DNA from: Opitutales bacterium
Lineage (GTDB): Bacteria; Verrucomicrobiota; Verrucomicrobiia; Opitutales; Seribacteraceae
Assembly: GCA_029254745.1 (NCBI GenBank)
Contig: JAQWWZ010000035.1
Span: forward strand, 1-34,660
Direction: 5' to 3'
Length of the DNA stretch: 34,660 nt
The position numbers were made by a program, and so were the translations under genes. Below the pieces are notes generated by a model that ran no database searches, was not told the origin of the DNA, and saw nothing but the letters and a program-made list of their open reading frames with translations. Shown piece after piece: positions 20,199 to 29,877 of this stretch (position 1 is its first letter; each line of letters begins with the position of its first letter).

Positions 20199-21464
20199 TT
20201 AAGATTCTGTTGATTCTTGCGTCGATTGTGGTGGGCCCACTGAAACTTTTGCTAGGATAACATCCGCAGTTTCTGCTTCAAAACCCAAGCCTACCAAGTC
20301 ATCAGAGGTCACCCCCTCAAAAGCATCTGGACTCACAAGTCCAAAAGCAACCAAGCGATCAGCTACTTCAAATTCAATTCCAACAGAGGTAAGAGCTTCG
20401 GCAGCCTTGAGTTTTCTTTCGTCAAAACCGACTTGTTTAACAACGACTTTTCCAATATCGAGTTTCCATCCAAGTAAGCGGGAGGTCAGCCTTGCATTGA
20501 TACCCTTTCTTCCAATGGCGACCGAAAGATCGTCTTCCACAACTTCAAAGTACATTCTTCGCTTGTCCCGGTCTAAAGTTACATTTTGAGGAACGGCTGG
20601 CTTTAGAGCTTCTGCAAGTTGTTCAATTGGGTCTTCAAACCAACGTACAATATCAACTTTCTCACCGTTCATTTCCCGGACAATGCTTTTAACTCGAGAA
20701 CCGCGTGCACCTACGCAAGCCCCGACAGGGTCAACTTTTGGATCGGTGCTTTTGACACAAACTTTTGTACGATAGCCTGGTTCACGGGCCATGGCCGCAA
20801 GAGAAACTGTACCGTCTGCAATCTCTGCAACTTCCATTTCAAATAATTTGCGAACAAAATTGAGGCTGGATCTGCTCAAAATCAATTCAGGTCCACGGCC
20901 ATGTTGTTCAAGCTTGTTCAACAAGCAACGAATGCGTTCACCCGGCACCCAGTCTTCACCGGGAACTCTTTCTCTCCATGGCAGTAAAGCTTCCGCTTTT
21001 CCGACTTCGACGATGAGGTCCCCCCGCTCTTTACGCCGGACAATACCCATAACCAAATTTCCAACTTGGTCTCGGAATTCGTCATAAATATGCTCCTTCT
21101 CGAATTGGCGAAGTCTTTGCTTGATGGCTTGCTCGGCAGTTTTAGCGGCAATTCGGCCCAGATAGGATGGGTCCATTTCGCGTTCTACCATATCACCGAC
21201 CTGTGGATTTTCGGCGTAAAGCCTTGCTTTGTCTACATGGATTTCTCGGGCAGTATCGGAGACAGACTCAACTACTTCTAGTCGTGTCCAAGCCTGCATC
21301 ACACCATTTTTAGCGTTAATTTCTACTCGGACGTCACTGGAGGAATTAACACCCCTTTCCGCTGCGGCCTTAACGGCACCTTCAATCGTGGCAATCATGT
21401 CCTCACGGCTGATACCTTTCTCTTTCTCCATGTATTCGAGAACTGCGAGAATTTCGCTACTCAT
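20199..21464 (-). CDS. nusA: Transcription termination/antitermination factor NusA
   Basis: Binds RNA polymerase and modulates pausing, termination and antitermination. The 421-residue protein has the polymerase-binding N-terminal domain ([19 protein letters not shown]), the S1 region with [31 protein letters not shown], and KH1 with [33 protein letters not shown]2 has [23 protein letters not shown], and one C-terminal helix-hairpin-helix-like unit follows ([25 protein letters not shown]). The rimP gene that often precedes nusA is absent; upstream is a 196-base divergent gap to leuB. A terminator-like hairpin in that gap may control the operon. Confidence 0.96.
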   Translation of the reverse strand: MSSEILAVLEYMEKEKGISREDMIATIEGAVKAAAERGVNSSSDVRVEINAKNGVMQAWTRLEVVESVSDTAREIHVDKARLYAENPQVGDMVEREMDPSYLGRIAAKTAEQAIKQRLRQFEKEHIYDEFRDQVGNLVMGIVRRKERGDLIVEVGKAEALLPWRERVPGEDWVPGERIRCLLNKLEQHGRGPELILSRSSLNFVRKLFEMEVAEIADGTVSLAAMAREPGYRTKVCVKSTDPKVDPVGACVGARGSRVKSIVREMNGEKVDIVRWFEDPIEQLAEALKPAVPQNVTLDRDKRRMYFEVVEDDLSVAIGRKGINARLTSRLLGWKLDIGKVVVKQVGFDERKLKAAEALTSVGIEFEVADRLVAFGLVSPDAFEGVTSDDLVGLGFEAETADVILAKVSVGPPQSTQESTES

Positions 21465-21501
21465 AGTGATTGATAGTTTTTGGGTTTTGGAAAATAGGAA
21501 T

Positions 21502-21525
21502 AAAAAAGGCGAGCAAGGCCCGCCT
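21502..21525 (-). terminator. Terminator-like hairpin in the nusA leader (possible attenuator)
   Basis: On the minus strand AGGCGGGC and GCTCGCCT can pair over 8 positions, one of them G-U, around a CTT loop. A run of six T follows (A-run at 21502-21507). The hairpin points towards nusA, whose ATG is 38 bases beyond the T-run. No minus-strand gene lies upstream that it could terminate, because leuB runs the other way. It would therefore act on the nusA transcript itself, as attenuators do, or on an antisense transcript. Confidence 0.6.
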
Positions 21526-21660
21526 ATCTTCGAGATTAGACTGTTAGTATTCCTTTCTATGGTTTCCCTGATTAAATGTCAATTCATACCTATGGGAGTG
21601 GAAGTTTTATCTTTTCAGCATTGCAGCTCGGTCTTAAAGGCTTATGAATTCTTAGTCTTC

Positions 21661-22764
21661 ATGAATAAATTACGCTTCACTACCCTACCTGGCGATGGCA
21701 TTGGTCCTGAAGTCATGGATATCGCTCTCAATGTACTCAAAGCCCTCGGTGAGAAAAAGAATTTCACTTTCGAATCCTCCTCCCATGATGTAGGAGGTAT
21801 TGGAATCGATAATCACGGAAATGCCCTACCTGAATCTACTCTCTCGGCTTGCAGGGAAGCAGATGCGATACTTTTTGGTTCTGTAGGTGGGCCCAAGTGG
21901 GAGAATTTGCCACCAAAAGAGCAACCCGAAAGGGCAGCTCTTCTGCCTATTCGAAAAGCATTTCAATTATTTGCTAACCTTCGGCCCGGAAATTTGTACC
22001 CAGAATTAGCTGACTTATCCCCCCTTCGCACTGACACTGTTATCGATGGAATTGATGTTCTCTGCGTCAGAGAACTCACTGGGGGAATTTACTTTGGACA
22101 GCCGAAAAGTACCAAAACATTGGAGAATGGAGAAGAGGAAGCAATTGATACCATGATTTACAAGACGAATGAGATTGAGCGGATTGTAGAAGTAGCAATC
22201 AAAGCTGCTTCTCTTCGGGATGGTCGTATTTGCTCTGTTGATAAAGCCAATGTGCTTGAGACTTCAGTCCTGTGGAGAAAAGTTGTTTCCGATTGTGTCC
22301 AAAAACTTGACCCCTCTATCGAACTTTCCCACATGTATGTCGACAATGCTGCCATGCAATTGGTTAGGGATCCAAACCAATTTGATGTTTTAGTTACTGA
22401 AAATATGTTCGGAGATATATTATCTGATGAACTTGCGGTAATTTGCGGATCTCTTGGGATGCTTGCTTCCGCCAGTCTAGGAACGGGAAAAAATAGCCTA
22501 AATTTACCCTTTGGTTTATACGAGCCAGCTGGAGGTACCGCCCCAGATATTGCCGGCATGGGACTGGCTAACCCTTGTGCACAAGTTCTTAGTGCAGCCC
22601 TCATGCTTCGATACAGTTTCGGAATGGAAGCAGCGGCAGCATCTATTGAAAATGCGGTCAAGGAGACAATTCGTTCTGGCCTTCGCACCGGTGATATTGC
22701 CAAGGGCGAGAGCACAGTTGGAACCAAAGAGATGGGTGATGCTATAATTCAGCACCTAAGCTAA
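21661..22764 (+). CDS. leuB: 3-isopropylmalate dehydrogenase
   Basis: Oxidatively decarboxylates 3-isopropylmalate with NAD+ in leucine synthesis. The 367-residue protein starts FTTLPGDGIGPEVMDIAL and has AILFGSVGGPKWENLP, then the substrate loop LLPIRKAFQLFANLRP and the family marker VRELTGGIYFGQPK. The Mg2+/substrate block VTENMFGDILSDELAVICGSLGML and the NAD-binding end GLYEPAGGTAPDIAGMGLANPCA follow. The ATG at 21661 is chosen; the frame is open far upstream over the nusA antisense region but that part has no family resemblance. leuA, leuC and leuD are not in the window. alaS follows after 40 bases. Confidence 0.96.
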   Translation: MNKLRFTTLPGDGIGPEVMDIALNVLKALGEKKNFTFESSSHDVGGIGIDNHGNALPESTLSACREADAILFGSVGGPKWENLPPKEQPERAALLPIRKAFQLFANLRPGNLYPELADLSPLRTDTVIDGIDVLCVRELTGGIYFGQPKSTKTLENGEEEAIDTMIYKTNEIERIVEVAIKAASLRDGRICSVDKANVLETSVLWRKVVSDCVQKLDPSIELSHMYVDNAAMQLVRDPNQFDVLVTENMFGDILSDELAVICGSLGMLASASLGTGKNSLNLPFGLYEPAGGTAPDIAGMGLANPCAQVLSAALMLRYSFGMEAAAASIENAVKETIRSGLRTGDIAKGESTVGTKEMGDAIIQHLS

Positions 22765-22804
22765 ATATTCGCGATCATAACCATTTATTTTTACCCTAAT
22801 ATTC

Positions 22805-25480
22805 ATGAAGGCTGAAGTCATACGACAATCTTTTATCGACTTCTTTAAGTCCAAAGAACACCAATTTGTAGCTTCTGCTCCGTTACTTCCCGAATCACCA
22901 AACCTGCTGTTTACCAACGCAGGTATGAATCAATTCGTCCCTTATTTTTTGGGAGATCAACAAGCTCCTTTTTCTCGGGCTACCGATACTCAGAAATGTA
23001 TTCGGGCAGGAGGTAAGCATAACGACCTAGAAGATGTAGGATTTGATACTTACCACCATACATTTTTTGAAATGCTTGGAAACTGGTCTTTTGGAAATTA
23101 CTTCAAAAAGGAGGCGATTGAGTGGGCGTGGGAACTACTTGTAAATGTTTGGAAGTTCCCCCCCGAACGTTTGTTTGCCAGTGTGTACAAACCACAGGAA
23201 GGCGACCCAGCAGAGTTTGACCAAGAGGCTTATGATTTGTGGTCCAATATTTTTAAATCGGCCGGACTTGATCCTGAGATTCATATTGTTATGGGCGGGA
23301 AAAAAGATAATTTTTGGATGATGGGAGAAACTGGCCCCTGCGGTCCATGTAGCGAACTTCACATTGACCTGACGCCTGACGGCAAATCACTGGGTAAATT
23401 AGTCAATGCAGACTCCCACCTTTGTATTGAAATATGGAATTTAGTATTTATTCAATTTAACGCCGGCAGAGATGGTAGTTTTTCTCCCCTTGCCTCAAAA
23501 CATGTAGACACGGGAATGGGGTTTGAGCGAGTGGCAGCTGTCATGCAGTCCACAAAAGAATTCACTGATTTTTCTAAGCCCACCTCAAATTATGACACCG
23601 ATGTATTTTTTCCTATTTTTGAGAAACTAAGCTCCATGTCCGGCATGCATTACACCTCAACTTTGCCCAAAGGGGGAAAACCTGAAAATAAACAGGAAGA
23701 AGTGGATGTAGCTTTTCGAGTCATTGGGGATCACCTGCGAGCACTCTGCTTTTCCATTGCTGATGGAATACTACCGGGTAACAGCGATCGTAATTATGTT
23801 GTAAGACGAATCTTAAGAAGGGGGATACGCTACGGTCGGACTTTAGGGTTTGAGCAACCTTTTTTTCACCTCCTTGCTCCAACACTGATTAAACAAATGG
23901 GTGGATTTTTCCCAGAGCTTCAGAAACGAAAAGATCTCATTCTTAAAACACTTAAGTCTGAGGAAGAATCTTTTAATAAAACCTTGGATCGGGGGATCGA
24001 ACTTTTTAGCCGTGAAATCAAGTCCTTAGATTCTGGCAATCAACTTTCAGGTTCTTTTGCATTCAAGCTCTATGACACTTTCGGCTTCCCCCTTGACCTC
24101 ACTGAGCTCATGGCTCGAGAATCCAACCTTTCTGTAGATATAAAGGCATTCGAAATCGAAATGAATGCTCAAAGGGAGCGGGCCCGGCAAGCACATAAAT
24201 CAGTCGACATCTTAGTGAGCGAAAACTCTCCTGGGGCAGATGCTACAGAATTCACTGGTTACAATATCGATAATCTTTGCAATTACCCCTCCACTTGCAC
24301 GGACTGTATACATCAAAATGATATTACCTACTTAGTCTTCGACCAATCTCCTTTTTATGCAGAAATGGGCGGTCAAGTTGGAGATTCTGGGTGTGTTTTC
24401 ATCGCCAATGAAACCCACGTGATTACCCATGTCAAAAAAGACAGTTCTGGCCGTTTTCTGCATACACTCAAGGGGTTGCCGGAAAAGCAGGGTTTGAAGG
24501 GCGAAAAGGCATTGCTGAGCGTTGATACTGGGAGGCGCCAATCGATCCAGAGGCATCATACCGCAACCCATGTACTTCACTGGGCCCTGCGGCAAGTCCT
24601 TGGTGATCATATCCGTCAAGCTGGTTCCTTAGTAGAGTCCGACCGTTTACGCTTTGATTTTTCTCACTTTGAAGGAATTAAACCTGAGCAGATACTAGAA
24701 ATAGAAAAGATTTCCAATGAAAAGCTTTTGCTTAATGATAAACTGGAAGCCTATGAAGTTCCTTTTTCTCAAAAAGCAGATGAAGTTATTGCCTTTTTCG
24801 GAGATAAATATGGCGAAGTTGTAAGAGTTGTAAATCTAGGTGGGTGGAGCCAAGAACTTTGCGGGGGCACTCATGTTTCCTCCGCAGGTGAAATTGGGTC
24901 CATTCGGATAGTCAACGAATCTGCGATTTCAGCCGGCACTCGAAGAATTGAAGCTGTTGCTGGATTCTCCGCTCACAAATGGGCAGATGACCGAATCTCC
25001 TTGGTCCAAAAGCTCAGCCATCAACTTTCTTGCCAGCCGAATGAGATTTCAGAACGCATTTCACAGATGCAGGCAAAAGCAAAAGAGCTAGATAGAAAAC
25101 TTCGTGCCTTTGAACAAAAAGGTCAGGCAGGTATAGCGGATGAGCTCATTGAAAAGGCGGTACAATCCGGAGAGATTCGCTTGATTAAGTCGGTTGTCCC
25201 TGAGCTTTGCCCTAATGATCTCCGTGCTCTAGCTGCACAAGTCAACAAACGCTCAAATCCGTCCGTTGTTCTTTTGGCGAGCGTAGCCAATGATAAGTGT
25301 GGGATGGTATGCATCTGCTCACAAGCTGCAATCGACGTTGGTCACCAAGCCGGAAAATACCTTGGCGAGCTAGCAAAAAAGCTTGGGGGAAAAGGAGGTG
25401 GCAAACCAGATTTTGCTATGGGTGGTGCACCGGCTTCCAGTGATATAAACGAGGCTCTATCGAGCATTATTTTTAGCTAA
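22805..25480 (+). CDS. alaS: Alanine-tRNA ligase
   Basis: A class II synthetase of 891 residues with all parts. The catalytic domain opens with RQSFIDFFKSKEHQFVASAPLLP and has FTNAGMNQFVPYFLG, FFEMLGNWSFGNYFKKEAI and a motif 2-like stretch. The tRNA-recognition domain follows. The editing domain has the zinc motif HTATH (His585, His589) and CGGTH (Cys686, His690). The C-terminal oligomerisation/C-Ala domain ends with GGKGGGKPDFAMGGAP. Editing of Ser/Gly-tRNA should be intact. It sits between leuB and the SNF2 gene, with 40- and 6-base spacings. Confidence 0.97.
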   Translation: MKAEVIRQSFIDFFKSKEHQFVASAPLLPESPNLLFTNAGMNQFVPYFLGDQQAPFSRATDTQKCIRAGGKHNDLEDVGFDTYHHTFFEMLGNWSFGNYFKKEAIEWAWELLVNVWKFPPERLFASVYKPQEGDPAEFDQEAYDLWSNIFKSAGLDPEIHIVMGGKKDNFWMMGETGPCGPCSELHIDLTPDGKSLGKLVNADSHLCIEIWNLVFIQFNAGRDGSFSPLASKHVDTGMGFERVAAVMQSTKEFTDFSKPTSNYDTDVFFPIFEKLSSMSGMHYTSTLPKGGKPENKQEEVDVAFRVIGDHLRALCFSIADGILPGNSDRNYVVRRILRRGIRYGRTLGFEQPFFHLLAPTLIKQMGGFFPELQKRKDLILKTLKSEEESFNKTLDRGIELFSREIKSLDSGNQLSGSFAFKLYDTFGFPLDLTELMARESNLSVDIKAFEIEMNAQRERARQAHKSVDILVSENSPGADATEFTGYNIDNLCNYPSTCTDCIHQNDITYLVFDQSPFYAEMGGQVGDSGCVFIANETHVITHVKKDSSGRFLHTLKGLPEKQGLKGEKALLSVDTGRRQSIQRHHTATHVLHWALRQVLGDHIRQAGSLVESDRLRFDFSHFEGIKPEQILEIEKISNEKLLLNDKLEAYEVPFSQKADEVIAFFGDKYGEVVRVVNLGGWSQELCGGTHVSSAGEIGSIRIVNESAISAGTRRIEAVAGFSAHKWADDRISLVQKLSHQLSCQPNEISERISQMQAKAKELDRKLRAFEQKGQAGIADELIEKAVQSGEIRLIKSVVPELCPNDLRALAAQVNKRSNPSVVLLASVANDKCGMVCICSQAAIDVGHQAGKYLGELAKKLGGKGGGKPDFAMGGAPASSDINEALSSIIFS

Positions 25481-25486
25481 AGGGGC

Positions 25487-27946
25487 GTGAGGTTACGAAT
25501 TCTCCTTCCACCGACCATGGCGGGCAGTGTGCAGCGTAATGCCATCCCTGCAAAAGTTGAGCTTGAACAGGAAGACGGGAGTCGTCTTCCACCGGAAAAA
25601 GTTTCTTCCTCGGCATTTGCAAACCTAGCCGATGCAGAAAGGTCGGCTCTTTTTGCTCTTTCTCAATGGTGCGGTGGAAGCCTTACTTCTTTCCTTCAAC
25701 TTACCCTTGAGCAAATGGGAGAGCTATTGAAATTACTTCATGAAGTCTCCTGTTTTTATCCTGCAAATAACCCGGACTCTGAAATCATTTGGAAAGATGG
25801 CAACCTGACAGGAGTCAGTAATTTCATTGATCCCCCCCAACGGGATCGGCCCCGACCCGTTCGGGAAATTAAAGAAAAAAACGATCATATTCCCCCAGCC
25901 CCCATCCCAAATGTTCCTGACTATAATGGACCACCAATAGAAGTCGAAGGCTCGACTGAATATTTGCGTATTATTTTGCCATCTTCAGAACACCCGGGCT
26001 ATATGGAAGTATTACGTCTTCTAAGGGAGTGGAATTTTCTCCGGGACCGTTCTCACCGGCATTGGTGGTGGTTGCGCGACCCGTCATCTGTACTCGAATT
26101 CCTGGCATCTCACCAAGAAGATCTTGCATTGGATTACGAGGCAGAATTTACCCAAAACTTTAAAAAACTCACCTCGACAATCCAAAAAGCAGAAATTCGC
26201 ACATCGGCGAGGGAATCAAGTGATATCGCCGAGGTCGATATATGTATTGAAGCTGGTAAGGTTCCGCTAGATGTGCTCGAACATGCGCTGTCCACAGGAA
26301 AAAATCATGTCCGCCACGGAGAAAAAGTGTACCTACTCACTCGTGACCTCAAAGAAAAAGCGAGCCGCCTGCAACGCATAATTTCTGGCAACCCGGATGC
26401 TCCCCTTCTTGCTCGGACAAGTCATGCTGTAGAAAAATTTCAAGCACCAGCTCTCGAAGAATTTCTTGTCGAAGTCGACCCCCGCTTCCAGCCTCCAGCT
26501 AAGTGGAAAAAAAGAAGCACCGCACTCAGGGATCTTTCTACCCTCCCCCCCCCCAGTCTCAACGATTCCTTACAGAATACCCTCCGGCCCTATCAGACGA
26601 CGGGGGTTGCTTGGCTTCTCCACCTATTCCGTAACGACTTAGGTGGTATCTTAGCTGACGAGATGGGGCTAGGAAAAACACTGCAAGCCCTTGCTTTTTT
26701 ATCAGCTCTCCGAAAAGAACGGGGATTTTCAACGGTTTCACTTGTGGTTTGCCCTGCTTCCCTTTTAGAAAATTGGAAGAGGGAAGCAACCCGATTTTGC
26801 CCCGAATTATTATCCTACATTCACCATGGTACAAACCGTTCGGAAGAAGCAACCGAACTGGGCAAGAATGATCTCATCATTACCTCGTATGGTACCTTAG
26901 TTCGTGATCTTGAGATATTTGAGTGCATACCCTTTCTCTGTGTTATCGGGGACGAGGCCCAACATTTAAAAAACCGGAAGACTAACAACGCCAAGGCGAT
27001 GTCCTCCTTAAACTCGGAGGGACGAGTCCTTCTCACCGGCACCCCAATTGAAAACAGTGTATCCGACCTTTTATCACTGCTTGAATTTCTTTTGCCAGGG
27101 GCACGCCCCAACCTCCCACCCGCATCCCGTGGTGATGAGCGAATTTGGCATGAGCGGAGAATCCTCAAGGAATCGGCACCCTATTTATTGAGAAGAAGTA
27201 AAAAAGATGTAGCCCCGGAATTACCTGAAAAAATTGAGCAGGTTCTATATGTTGATTTAACTGAAGAGCAAAAAGATTGCTATGCGAAGATTCGCCAATC
27301 TGCAGAAAACGAACTCAATAGAATGGCAGATTCAGGATCCTCAGAGGGTGCGATGCGGATGAAAACCCTGACCCAATTGCTACGACTACGCCAAACATGC
27401 TGTGATCCCCGCTTGGTGGACCCAGATTTCCCAGCCGATCAATCTGCAAAATTGAATGCCTTCCGTGAATTGCTTTATACCTGCCTGGAAGGCGGTCATC
27501 GGATGTTGGTTTTTTCTCAATTTGTAAAAGTTCTTCAACTTTTAAAATCCGAGCTCGAAGCTGCTGGCCTCAGTTTTTGCTACCTCGATGGATCATCCAA
27601 AGATCGAATGGCTCAGGTAGACCGGTTTCAAGAAGATGATACCGTACCCGTATTCCTCATATCTCTAAAAGCGGGTGGGACCGGATTAAACTTAACCGCA
27701 GCGGATGTTGTTGTTCATTTCGATCCTTGGTGGAACCCAGCAGCCGAAGCACAAGCCAGTGATCGGGCTCATCGTATCGGCCAGGATAAACAAGTAACCG
27801 TCTATAAATTAATTACTTCGGGAACTGTCGAAGAAAATGTCCTGCAACTCCAGCAAGGAAAAAGAAAACTTCTCGAACAAGTATTTGAAGAATCTGAAGC
27901 GGCTAACCTAGCTCTTGGCGTCAACGATCTAAGAGAATTAATCTAA
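25487..27946 (+). CDS. SNF2-family DNA-dependent ATPase/helicase
   Basis: About 819 residues. The C-terminal half is a Swi2/Snf2 motor: LRPYQTTGVAWLLHL (Q-like motif), DEMGLGKT (391-398, motif I), LVVCPASLLENWKRE (Ia), DEAQ (489-492, motif II, in place of DEAH), LTGTPIENSVSDLLSLLEFLLPG (III). The second lobe has LVFSQFVKVLQLL, LDGSSKDR, LKAGGTGLNL and QASDRAHRIGQ (VI). The first roughly 350 residues show no recognisable helicase motif and could be a regulatory or SWIM-less bacterial SNF2 N-domain, with a proline-rich linker around residues 120-155. The GTG at 25487 gives M-R-L-R-I; an ATG at 25517 is an alternative start. It begins 6 bases after alaS, so it is probably cotranscribed. Likely roles are chromatin-like or transcription-complex remodelling and DNA repair; the exact role is not clear. 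Confidence 0.88.
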   Translation: MRLRILLPPTMAGSVQRNAIPAKVELEQEDGSRLPPEKVSSSAFANLADAERSALFALSQWCGGSLTSFLQLTLEQMGELLKLLHEVSCFYPANNPDSEIIWKDGNLTGVSNFIDPPQRDRPRPVREIKEKNDHIPPAPIPNVPDYNGPPIEVEGSTEYLRIILPSSEHPGYMEVLRLLREWNFLRDRSHRHWWWLRDPSSVLEFLASHQEDLALDYEAEFTQNFKKLTSTIQKAEIRTSARESSDIAEVDICIEAGKVPLDVLEHALSTGKNHVRHGEKVYLLTRDLKEKASRLQRIISGNPDAPLLARTSHAVEKFQAPALEEFLVEVDPRFQPPAKWKKRSTALRDLSTLPPPSLNDSLQNTLRPYQTTGVAWLLHLFRNDLGGILADEMGLGKTLQALAFLSALRKERGFSTVSLVVCPASLLENWKREATRFCPELLSYIHHGTNRSEEATELGKNDLIITSYGTLVRDLEIFECIPFLCVIGDEAQHLKNRKTNNAKAMSSLNSEGRVLLTGTPIENSVSDLLSLLEFLLPGARPNLPPASRGDERIWHERRILKESAPYLLRRSKKDVAPELPEKIEQVLYVDLTEEQKDCYAKIRQSAENELNRMADSGSSEGAMRMKTLTQLLRLRQTCCDPRLVDPDFPADQSAKLNAFRELLYTCLEGGHRMLVFSQFVKVLQLLKSELEAAGLSFCYLDGSSKDRMAQVDRFQEDDTVPVFLISLKAGGTGLNLTAADVVVHFDPWWNPAAEAQASDRAHRIGQDKQVTVYKLITSGTVEENVLQLQQGKRKLLEQVFEESEAANLALGVNDLRELI

Positions 27947-28030
27947 GATCTTTTCGCTTTCAGCTTGATCCTTTCCCCTTGATAAGAAGAGGTCTCTTTG
28001 ACATGGTAATAACCTTTCACCTTATTGATT

Positions 28031-29812
28031 ATGAATACACAATCCATCCGACAATCCGATCCTGAAGCAAAAGGCGAGCAAGGTCCCGCCATGAAAGGGG
28101 CTGACGTTCTCGTCAACGCCCTTGAGCGTGAGGGTGTGGATGTGGTATTTGCCTACCCTGGTGGAGCTTCGATGGAATTGCATCAAGCCCTTACCCGTTC
28201 AGAAAAAATTCGAACCATCCTCCCCCGCCAAGAACAAGGGGGTGGTTTTATGGCCCACGGCTATGCCCGGGCAACTGGAAAAGCTGGAGTTTGTATGGCC
28301 ACATCAGGCCCAGGAGCAACCAATTTGGTCACCTGTATAGCCGATGCTTTTATGGACAGTATTCCCATGGTCGCAATCACCGGTCAAGTATATCAACAGT
28401 TTATCGGAAAAGCTGCCTTTCAGGAAACTGATTTTTTTGGCATGACTTTGCCCATCGTCAAGCACAGCTACCTTGTACTGACCGCAGAGGACTTGCCTAA
28501 AGTTGTAAAAGAAGCTTTTTATCTCGCCGAAAGTGGGCGTCCTGGCCCCGTCGTAATCGATATACCCAAAGATGTTCAACAGAAAGTTTTCGAACCTTTC
28601 TTCCCTGCTGAAGTCGAGGAACTTGAGGGCTACAAACTAGATTCTCCCAAGGCATCAGATGAGGAACTGATTGAGGTTCTAAACCTGATTGCCAAATCAA
28701 AAAAGCCTGTCCTATACACAGGGGGAGGAATCATTTCTTCGGAGGCGCATAAGGAATTAAAAGAATTTGTAGAACTTACCGGACTACCTGTGACTCATAC
28801 ATTAATGGGCATCGGAGCTTTCGATCCAGAACATGAGCAATCCCTCTACTGGTACGGAATGCACGGTACAGTTGCGGGCAACTGGGCTGTTTGTGAAAGT
28901 GATCTTCTCCTTTGTGCGGGTGCTCGCTTTGATGATCGTATCACCGGAGTCGTGAGTAAGTATGCGCCGGATGCTTATGTGATACACTTTGATGTGGACA
29001 AGTCAGAACATAATAAGAATGTCCACGCTCACTTCCCCATTCGTACTGATATCAAATATGCGTTAAAAAGGATGTCCGAACTTTTTAAAGAAAAAGGCTT
29101 TGAAAAGCCTGATCTTTCCACATGGATGTCAACCATCAAAGGTTGGAAAGAAGAGTATCCATTTAAGTATAACAAAGGAGAACACATCACCTCACAAGAA
29201 GCTGTGGATGTGCTCTATCAAGAATCTAAAGGAGAAGCGATTATTACAACCGGAGTGGGCCAGCATCAAATGTGGGCAGCCCAGTATTACAGGTTCAAAG
29301 ATCCTCGCACTTATATTTCTTCTCTTGGCCTTGGTACCATGGGCTTTGGTTACCCTGCAGCAATTGGTGCAAAGGTTGCCCGTCCTGACAAAGAAGTCAT
29401 CGATATTGATGGAGACGGCTCTTTCTTAATGAATGTCCAGGAGCTTGCGACCGCTAAGATAGAAAAAATCAACGCGAAATGCTTACTTCTAAACAACCAG
29501 CACCTCGGGATGGTTGTGCAATGGGAAGACCGGTTTTATGAATCCGTTCGCGGACATACCATTTTATGTGATCCTGAAAACATTGGTGGTCCTGATAACC
29601 TCGATGCTATTTACCCCGATTACATTACAATGTGTAAAGGCTTTGGTGTAAAAGCTCGCCGTGTTTCCAAGCGTGAAGACTTACAAGACGCCATGCGTGA
29701 AATGCTAGAAGCAGAGGAGCCTTACCTTTTGGAAGTCATTGTGCCCTACACCGAACATGTTCTCCCGATGATCCCGCAAGGCAAATCCGCAAAGGAAATG
29801 CTTACCGAATAA
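28031..29812 (+). CDS. ilvB: Acetolactate synthase large subunit
   Basis: A ThDP- and FAD-dependent enzyme that condenses two pyruvates (or pyruvate with 2-ketobutyrate) in valine, leucine and isoleucine synthesis. 593 residues from the ATG at 28031. The N-terminal domain has [16 protein letters not shown], the catalytic-Glu loop [20 protein letters not shown] and [12 protein letters not shown]. The middle domain has [15 protein letters not shown]. The ThDP-binding domain carries [17 protein letters not shown] with [17 protein letters not shown]. The first 20 residues are unlike the family, and a second ATG at 28091 ([16 protein letters not shown]) also fits the usual family start. The small regulatory subunit gene ilvN does not follow; a terminator and a channel gene do. 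Confidence 0.93.
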   Translation: MNTQSIRQSDPEAKGEQGPAMKGADVLVNALEREGVDVVFAYPGGASMELHQALTRSEKIRTILPRQEQGGGFMAHGYARATGKAGVCMATSGPGATNLVTCIADAFMDSIPMVAITGQVYQQFIGKAAFQETDFFGMTLPIVKHSYLVLTAEDLPKVVKEAFYLAESGRPGPVVIDIPKDVQQKVFEPFFPAEVEELEGYKLDSPKASDEELIEVLNLIAKSKKPVLYTGGGIISSEAHKELKEFVELTGLPVTHTLMGIGAFDPEHEQSLYWYGMHGTVAGNWAVCESDLLLCAGARFDDRITGVVSKYAPDAYVIHFDVDKSEHNKNVHAHFPIRTDIKYALKRMSELFKEKGFEKPDLSTWMSTIKGWKEEYPFKYNKGEHITSQEAVDVLYQESKGEAIITTGVGQHQMWAAQYYRFKDPRTYISSLGLGTMGFGYPAAIGAKVARPDKEVIDIDGDGSFLMNVQELATAKIEKINAKCLLLNNQHLGMVVQWEDRFYESVRGHTILCDPENIGGPDNLDAIYPDYITMCKGFGVKARRVSKREDLQDAMREMLEAEEPYLLEVIVPYTEHVLPMIPQGKSAKEMLTE

Positions 29813-29823
29813 GCCAAAAAGAT

Positions 29824-29858
29824 GATTCCGATAATATGTACTAAACTCGGAATCTTTT
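29824..29858 (+). terminator. Intrinsic terminator after ilvB
   Basis: GATTCCGA (29824-29831) and TCGGAATC (29847-29854) are a perfect 8-base inverted repeat with a 15-base loop, followed by TTTT. An A-run just upstream would give a T-run on the other strand. It begins 11 bases after the ilvB stop and ends before the start of the channel gene, so the channel probably has its own promoter or depends on readthrough. Confidence 0.6.
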
Positions 29859-29877
29859 GATCAAGAATTTGCCTTGC

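Noticed and set aside
21229..21660. 144-residue N-terminal extension of LeuB
   Set aside because: It is antisense to the start of nusA plus the intergenic gap and has no family resemblance; ATG 21661 gives a normal LeuB.
25487..27946. SNF2 gene as part of a phage-defence island (DISARM- or Zorya-like)
   Set aside because: Its neighbours are alaS and ilvB, with no nuclease, methyltransferase or other defence gene nearby, so a housekeeping role is more likely.
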